Assembly (NCBI GenBank): GCA_004525055.1
Contig: SPDF01000097.1
Coordinates: forward strand, 1 to 6,352
Source of the DNA: Gemmatimonadales bacterium
GTDB lineage: Bacteria > Gemmatimonadota > Gemmatimonadetes > Gemmatimonadales > GWC2-71-9
Direction: 5' to 3'
DNA: 6,352 nucleotides
Shown: positions 1-6,352 of the stretch, piece after piece
Layout: every line of letters begins with the position of its first letter
Numbering within the stretch: position 1 is the stretch's first letter
Made by a program: the position numbers and the translations under genes
The notes under the pieces: model-generated
What the model was told of the DNA's origin: nothing
The model's database searches: none
What the model saw: only the letters and a program-made list of their open reading frames with translations

Positions 1-474
1 GACGCCTCAGCCGACCTACTCGAGGCGGTCGAGACGGTCAACCAGCGACAGAAACAGGTGTTGCTCGGAAAGGTTGCCGCGGCCTTTGGCGGGGCGCTTA
101 GCGGCAAGACCGTGGCGCTCTGGGGGCTCGCGTTCAAGGCGGAGACCGACGATGTGCGGGAGAGTCCGGCGATCCCCCTTGTCGAGGGACTACTGGCCCA
201 CGGCGCAGTCGTGGTGGCGCACGATCCACAGGCGATGGCGAACGCGCGGAAGTACTTCGGCGATCGCATTGGCTATGCCACAGATCCATATGCCGCGGCC
301 CACGGGGCAGATGCGCTCGTGATCGTCACCGAGTGGTTGGTATACCGGAATCCGGACTTCGAGCGCCTCGGGACGGAAATGGGTGGACGCCTGGTGATCG
401 ACGGCCGGAACCTGTACGATCCCGCGCGCATGCGCGGTTTGGGATTCTCCTACGACTCCATCGGCCGGCCTTGA
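1..474 (+). CDS. ugd: UDP-glucose 6-dehydrogenase, C-terminal part (5' end outside the window)
   Basis: This is the last 157 codons of a UDP-glucose/GDP-mannose dehydrogenase family protein, open from base 1 to a TGA at 472-474. The family oxidises UDP-glucose to UDP-glucuronate in the cytoplasm with two NAD+, feeding capsule, exopolysaccharide or LPS sugar synthesis. Visible are the end of the central dimerisation helix (LLEAVETVNQRQK, residues 6-18) and the hallmark start of the C-terminal domain, GLAFK (42-46) followed by TDD (49-51) and RESP (53-56). A Rossmann-like UDP-binding domain follows, and the end, IDGRNLYDP then GFSYDSIGRP, is typical of the UDP-glucose branch. The N-terminal NAD domain and the catalytic cysteine lie upstream and cannot be checked. 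A related UDP-sugar dehydrogenase (for example one acting on ManNAc) is possible but less likely from the C-terminal motif. The following gene starts 20 bases downstream on the same strand, so co-transcription is likely. Confidence 0.93.
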   Translation, partial: DASADLLEAVETVNQRQKQVLLGKVAAAFGGALSGKTVALWGLAFKAETDDVRESPAIPLVEGLLAHGAVVVAHDPQAMANARKYFGDRIGYATDPYAAAHGADALVIVTEWLVYRNPDFERLGTEMGGRLVIDGRNLYDPARMRGLGFSYDSIGRP

Positions 475-485
475 GTGACCGGCCT

Positions 486-489
486 GGGA
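486..489 (+). promoter_or_regulatory. Weak ribosome binding site for the first TPR gene
   Basis: GGGA lies five bases before the ATG at 495, in the short gap after ugd. It is a minimal Shine-Dalgarno match and is the main reason for preferring this start over the longer open frame that begins inside ugd. Confidence 0.45.
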
Positions 490-494
490 CCACG

Positions 495-1199
495 ATGAAC
501 GTCAGCCCTGAGCACCTGATTCAGCAGGCGCGTGAGCGCTTCGCACTCCAGGACTACCGCGGTGCTTCCTTTCTCCTCGAGGAGGTGATCGCCGGTGGCC
601 GCGCGTTCGCCGATGTACACCACCTGCTCGGGGTCTCCTACTCGCTGTTGAGCCTTCCCGACCGGGCGCTGGCGGAGTTCGACCGGGCGCTCGCGCTCAA
701 TCCGCGGTATCTGGAGGCGCTGATCCACCGCGGCATGATCCTGATGGACCTCGGCCGCCGCGAGGAGGCGGAGGCGTCCTTTCAGCTCGCGCAACAGGGC
801 GAAATGCTCACGGCGGGACTGCCGGCGCACGCCGCCGGCCGACTCGCCAACCTCCACGCGGGGGTCGCCGAGGCCTATGCGGAGCTCGGCGCCCTCGAGC
901 CGGCGATCGAGCAATTGACGATCGCCACCAAGTTGGGGCCGAAGTTCCCGGACCTCCGCTATCGCCTGGCGCGCCTGCTGCTGGAGGCGGGGCAGACGCT
1001 GGATGCCCGCGAGGAGCTGGAACTCATCGTCCGGACGCGTCCCAACTTCCTCGATGCGCTCGCGCTGCTCGGCCTCGCACGGTACCTCTCCGGCGATGCC
1101 GATGGCGCCGAGGCGGTCTGGCGGGATTGCCTGACGCGCCGTCCTGAGGATGCGCGCGTCGAGGCGTATCTGGCCATGCTGGGCCGCGGTTCTCGATGA
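495..1199 (+). CDS. TPR-repeat protein, probably cytoplasmic, function unknown
   Basis: The product is a 234-residue protein made almost wholly of tetratricopeptide-like helical hairpins, at about residues 5-37, 39-72, 73-102, 121-151, 152-185 and 186-219. The best one is around ALAEFDRALALNPRYLEAL (58-76), with the usual small/large residue pattern and the closing Pro. A looser segment rich in Ala and Gly (103-120) separates two groups of three. No signal peptide, lipobox or membrane segment is visible, so it is probably cytoplasmic and acts as a protein-binding scaffold. The ATG at 495 was chosen because it follows a GGGA at 486-489 and sits just after the ugd stop. The frame stays open upstream to 333, but that extension lies inside ugd and reads as Arg/Pro-rich shadow sequence. 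Its stop overlaps the ATG of the next gene. I do not recognise a specific family, and TPR content alone does not give a function. Confidence 0.85.
   Translation: MNVSPEHLIQQARERFALQDYRGASFLLEEVIAGGRAFADVHHLLGVSYSLLSLPDRALAEFDRALALNPRYLEALIHRGMILMDLGRREEAEASFQLAQQGEMLTAGLPAHAAGRLANLHAGVAEAYAELGALEPAIEQLTIATKLGPKFPDLRYRLARLLLEAGQTLDAREELELIVRTRPNFLDALALLGLARYLSGDADGAEAVWRDCLTRRPEDARVEAYLAMLGRGSR
1196..1199 (+). promoter_or_regulatory. ATGA stop/start overlap (translational coupling) between the two TPR genes
   Basis: The ATG of the TPR lipoprotein gene shares bases with the TGA that ends the preceding TPR gene. No convincing Shine-Dalgarno sequence stands before this ATG, so initiation probably depends on ribosomes terminating the upstream gene. 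The overlap is seen directly; coupling is inferred. Confidence 0.7.
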
Positions 1200-2104
1200 G
1201 AGTTGCGGGGTTGCGCAGTCCCTGGCTGCTCGTGCTCGGCATAGCGGCCTGTGGTCCCCCCGGGGGGCCGGAGGGGGTCGCGGACCGGGACTATGCCGAG
1301 GGGCGGTATCAGGAGGCCTTGGCCGTGTACGCCCCCCTCGCCGAGACCGAGCCCTCCCCGTCACTCTGGGCGAAAATAGGCGCCTCGGCGTTGCGGCTGG
1401 GGCAGCTGCGGGAGGCCACTGCGGCATACCAGGCGCTGGCCAGTGCCGCTCCTGACCGGGCTGACGAGGCTGCGGAGGGTCTGGAACGAGTGATCGAGGC
1501 CGCCGAACGCCGGCGTGATGAGGTGAGGCTGGAGGAGGCGGTGTCGGCGCTTCGGGCGGTCGCGCCCGACCGTCCCCTCGGGCGGCACGCGCTCAATCTG
1601 ATGCAGGTCGCCGAGGGGCCCGTGGCTGCATCCGACTTTGCGGCGGCTCTGGCAGTGGCCTCCGATGCGCGGACAGTGGACTCCCTCCTGGTTCAGCAGG
1701 CGGGTGCTCTGGCAGCCACCGGCGAGTGTACTGAGGCGATCGAACTCTACCAGGCCGCCCTCCGTCGCGCCGGCCGGTCTGGCAACCGGGGGGCCGAGGC
1801 GGGGGTGGTGGATTGTTTCTTCCGCTTGGGGGCCATGCAGCTGATGACGGCGCCCGACAGCGCCGAGGCCTGGTTTCGCAGCGCCGCCGGTATTAACGCC
1901 ACGACCCCTCTCGGCCGCGCGGCCATGGTGGGGCTGGGAGATGCCCGTCTGCGGCAGGGCGATCTGGTCGGCGCCGCCCTCGCTTACCAGACCATCCTCT
2001 CCAGCGGGGACCGTTCTGATTCGCTCTCCACCGTCGCCGCGGCCAAGCTCAACGCCCTGGTCTCGGCCGACGTGCCGGATTCACTCTCGATGGAAACGCC
2101 ATGA
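1196..2104 (+). CDS. TPR-containing lipoprotein of unknown function, upstream of bamD
   Basis: A 302-residue protein begins with a short lipoprotein signal: Arg at 2 and 7, a hydrophobic core (about 10-18) and a lipobox IAAC ending at Cys19. Gly follows the cysteine rather than Asp, which under the E. coli +2 rule favours sorting to the outer membrane. Signal peptidase II would leave a lipid-anchored periplasmic protein. After a Gly/Pro-rich linker (20-28) come TPR-like hairpins at about 29-54 and 56-87, a charged helical stretch (88-125), and further TPR-like hairpins at about 165-192, 198-230 and 239-272. Two more cysteines (178 and 207) lie in the mature part. The C-terminus is Ser/Asp-rich. 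The gene overlaps its neighbours by 4 bases at both ends, which ties its expression to bamD. A role as a BAM-associated or other envelope scaffold is inferred from context only. I do not recognise a named family. Confidence 0.85.
   Translation: MRVAGLRSPWLLVLGIAACGPPGGPEGVADRDYAEGRYQEALAVYAPLAETEPSPSLWAKIGASALRLGQLREATAAYQALASAAPDRADEAAEGLERVIEAAERRRDEVRLEEAVSALRAVAPDRPLGRHALNLMQVAEGPVAASDFAAALAVASDARTVDSLLVQQAGALAATGECTEAIELYQAALRRAGRSGNRGAEAGVVDCFFRLGAMQLMTAPDSAEAWFRSAAGINATTPLGRAAMVGLGDARLRQGDLVGAALAYQTILSSGDRSDSLSTVAAAKLNALVSADVPDSLSMETP
2101..2104 (+). promoter_or_regulatory. ATGA stop/start overlap between the TPR lipoprotein gene and bamD
   Basis: The bamD ATG overlaps the TGA of the lipoprotein gene. 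A weak GGA at 2092-2094 lies six bases upstream and may help reinitiation. The overlap suggests that the two lipoproteins are made in linked amounts. Confidence 0.7.
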
Positions 2105-2874
2105 CATTGCGGTCACTGCTGGTCTGCGGGATGCTTGCCCTCGCCGCCTGCAAGTCGGGGAGTGGAAGCGCGGCGCCCGATCTGGGCGCCGCGCCGGCCG
2201 ATCCAACATTGTCGGCCGGGCGCACCGACTCGATTTGGCAGAAGGGGATCAAGGACTTCCGGAAGGGATCCTACAATTCCGCGTCCGGACTCTTTCAACG
2301 GGTGCTGCTGGAATTCAATCCGGGAGATCCGCGGATTCCCGAGGCCCACTTCTATCTCGGCGAGTCCTATTTCGGGTCCGGCAGTGAGCTGCAGGCGGTT
2401 CGCGAGTTCCGCAAGGTGTCCGACGACTTTCCGAGCAATCCGCTCGCACCCGATGCCCTCTATCGCGCGGGCGACGCCTACGCCGTCCTCTGGCACAAGC
2501 CGCAACTCGACCCGACCTACGGGAAGTCCGCCATCGCGACTTATACCGAACTCCTGAATCGCTACCCGGACTCGCCAGCGGCCGCCAAGGCGCGAGGGCA
2601 GCTGAAAGAGTTGGCGAACAAGTTTGCGTACAAGGAGTGGGAAACGGCCAAGTACTACCTGCGCAATAAAATGTACGACTCCGCGATTCTCTACATGCGG
2701 GCGCTGGTGGCCACCTACCCGAACACCCCGTCGGCGCAGCTGGCGCTCGAGCAGCTCGTCACCAGCTACCGAAACCTGGGGTACGTCGAGGACGCCCGGG
2801 AAATGTGCGGCGCGTTGCGGCAGTACCACCCCGACACGAAGAACCTCGACGGGCTCTGCCCGGCCGGCGGGTGA
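2101..2874 (+). CDS. bamD: Outer-membrane protein assembly factor BamD (TPR lipoprotein)
   Basis: This 257-residue lipoprotein fits BamD, the essential lipoprotein partner of BamA in the complex that folds beta-barrels into the outer membrane. The signal peptide has Arg4, a hydrophobic core and a lipobox LAAC ending at Cys17, followed by Lys18 rather than Asp, consistent with outer-membrane sorting. A Gly/Ala/Pro linker (18-42) precedes five TPR hairpins at about 43-76, 77-113, 115-157, 176-209 and 212-245. Family-like features are FYLGESYF (84-91), the long third repeat with YTELLNRYPDSP (148-159), and the AKYYLRNKMYDSAILY stretch (183-198), which corresponds to the ARFYLKRGEY-type segment of known BamD. 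The length matches the usual 240-280 residues. The short tail contains Cys236 and Cys253, which could form a disulfide. Other BamD/YfiO-like TPR lipoproteins exist, but this one matches the domain along its whole length. nadD starts four bases after the stop. Confidence 0.88.
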   Translation: MTLRSLLVCGMLALAACKSGSGSAAPDLGAAPADPTLSAGRTDSIWQKGIKDFRKGSYNSASGLFQRVLLEFNPGDPRIPEAHFYLGESYFGSGSELQAVREFRKVSDDFPSNPLAPDALYRAGDAYAVLWHKPQLDPTYGKSAIATYTELLNRYPDSPAAAKARGQLKELANKFAYKEWETAKYYLRNKMYDSAILYMRALVATYPNTPSAQLALEQLVTSYRNLGYVEDAREMCGALRQYHPDTKNLDGLCPAGG

Positions 2875-2881
2875 CACCGTG
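2866..2881 (+). promoter_or_regulatory. Ribosome binding region and GTG start of nadD
   Basis: A G-rich run (GGCGGG, ending at 2871) overlaps the bamD stop and is followed after seven bases by the GTG at 2879-2881. The NadD N-terminal motif begins three codons later, leaving no room for a later start and no better ATG in frame nearby. This is the only non-ATG start among the five starts visible in the window. Confidence 0.5.
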
Positions 2882-3450
2882 ATCGGTCTGTTCGGGGGCT
2901 CCTTCGACCCGATCCATGTCGGACACCTGATTGTTGGGCGCGCCATCGCCGAGTCGCTCGGCCTGGCGGAGCTGCGGTTCATGCCTACCGGGGAGCAGCC
3001 GTTGAAGCGGGGGCGGCACGTGGCTGACGTCCGGCAGCGTGTGGCGATGGTGGCTGCGGCTGTTGCCGGGGAGGCAGGGCTGGCGCTCGAGCGCATCGAA
3101 TCGGACCGTCCGGGGCCCTCCTATACGGTGGATACCCTGCGGGCGCTTCGTGCGCGAGACCCTGGCCAGGAATTTGTCGTCCTGCTTGGCGCCGATGCCG
3201 CCGCCGAGCTGCATCGATGGCACGAGGCGGAATCGTTGGCGGACCTCGCGCAGTTTGTCGCCTTTACCCGGGCGGGCGCCCCAAGTCCCACGCACCCGCT
3301 GCTCCGCCAGGTAGTACACGCACCCGCCGTCGAGATCTCCTCGACGGCCATCCGGCAGCGCGTGGCGGCCGGACGCTCGATTCGCTATCTCGTCCCCGAT
3401 GCGGTCGCCGAGTACATCGCGGCCCAGGGGCTGTACAGGAACGGACAGGG

Positions 3451-3454
<4 letters not shown>
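2879..3454 (+). CDS. nadD: Nicotinate-nucleotide adenylyltransferase NadD
   Basis: The product (191 residues) transfers AMP from ATP to nicotinate mononucleotide, giving deamido-NAD in the cytoplasmic NAD pathway. The nucleotidyltransferase signature GGSFDPIHVGH is at residues 6-16, with the His-x-Gly-His element intact. Also present are FMPTGEQPLK (34-43; commonly PTGxxPHK), SYTVDT (81-86), LLGADAAAELHRWH (102-115), and the C-terminal ISSTAIR (153-159) and SIRYLVP (167-173) that complete the ATP-binding site. The usual His of the PHK element is Leu42 here, a mild deviation. The frame is open far upstream inside bamD, but the family N-terminus begins at the GTG at 2879, four bases after the bamD stop, so this GTG is taken as the start. 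A G-rich GGCGGG run sits just before it. The stop overlaps the secA start. Length is slightly below the common 190-215 range, and no domain is missing. Confidence 0.94.

Positions 3455-6352
<2,898 letters not shown>

Noticed and set aside
463..484. A GGCCGG / CCGGCC inverted repeat around the ugd stop, a possible terminator.
   Set aside because: The stem is only 6 bp with a 10-base loop and no T-run follows. Such repeats are common by chance in this GC-rich sequence, and the next gene starts ten bases later.
333..494. An upstream extension of the first TPR protein to an ATG at 333.
   Set aside because: It would overlap ugd by over 140 bases, the added residues look like shadow sequence, and a better placed ATG with GGGA exists at 495.
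450..1427. A 325-codon - strand frame across the first TPR gene.
   Set aside because: It is a high-GC shadow of the TPR genes, rich in Arg, Pro and Ala, with no recognisable domain.
2624..2878. An N-terminal extension of NadD into bamD.
   Set aside because: The NadD family begins at the GGSFDP region just after the GTG at 2879, and the extension is low-complexity Arg/Ser/Thr sequence out of frame with bamD.
2113..3096. A 327-codon - strand frame across bamD and the start of nadD.
   Set aside because: It overlaps two well-supported + strand genes and its product is Arg/Pro-rich without domain features.

Overview
The window is gene-dense, high-GC bacterial DNA with every real gene on the + strand and no non-coding stretch longer than 20 bases. 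In order it holds the 3' end of a UDP-glucose 6-dehydrogenase gene (1-474), a cytoplasmic-type TPR protein (495-1199), a TPR lipoprotein of unknown function (1196-2104), the outer-membrane assembly lipoprotein BamD (2101-2874), the NAD-biosynthesis enzyme NadD (2879-3454), and SecA, the ATPase motor of the Sec translocase (3451 to beyond the window end).

Organism: two lipoproteins, one of them BamD, imply a didermic bacterium. SecA carries enlarged regions (an extra helical block before the Walker A motif and a much longer preprotein-binding region) that, compared from memory with Bacteroidetes SecA, look like the FCB superphylum. With the high GC content this points to Gemmatimonadota or a close relative. 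This is an inference, not a sequence match.

Layout: three junctions are 4-base ATGA overlaps (1196-1199, 2101-2104, 3451-3454), the bamD-nadD gap is 4 bases, and the ugd-TPR gap is 20 bases. No promoter or terminator is visible. The simplest reading is one co-transcribed, translationally coupled operon that starts upstream and continues past 6352.

Functionally, SecA moves precursors across the inner membrane and BamD helps insert beta-barrels into the outer membrane, so the operon joins two successive steps of envelope protein export. Ugd would supply UDP-glucuronate for surface polysaccharide. NadD makes NAD, which is Ugd's cofactor, but this is probably just housekeeping clustering. The two TPR proteins before bamD are the least understood part. 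The lipoprotein, coupled to bamD and predicted to reach the outer membrane, is the best candidate here for an undescribed envelope-assembly partner. I found no mobile element, CRISPR array, RNA gene or obvious new defence-type system.
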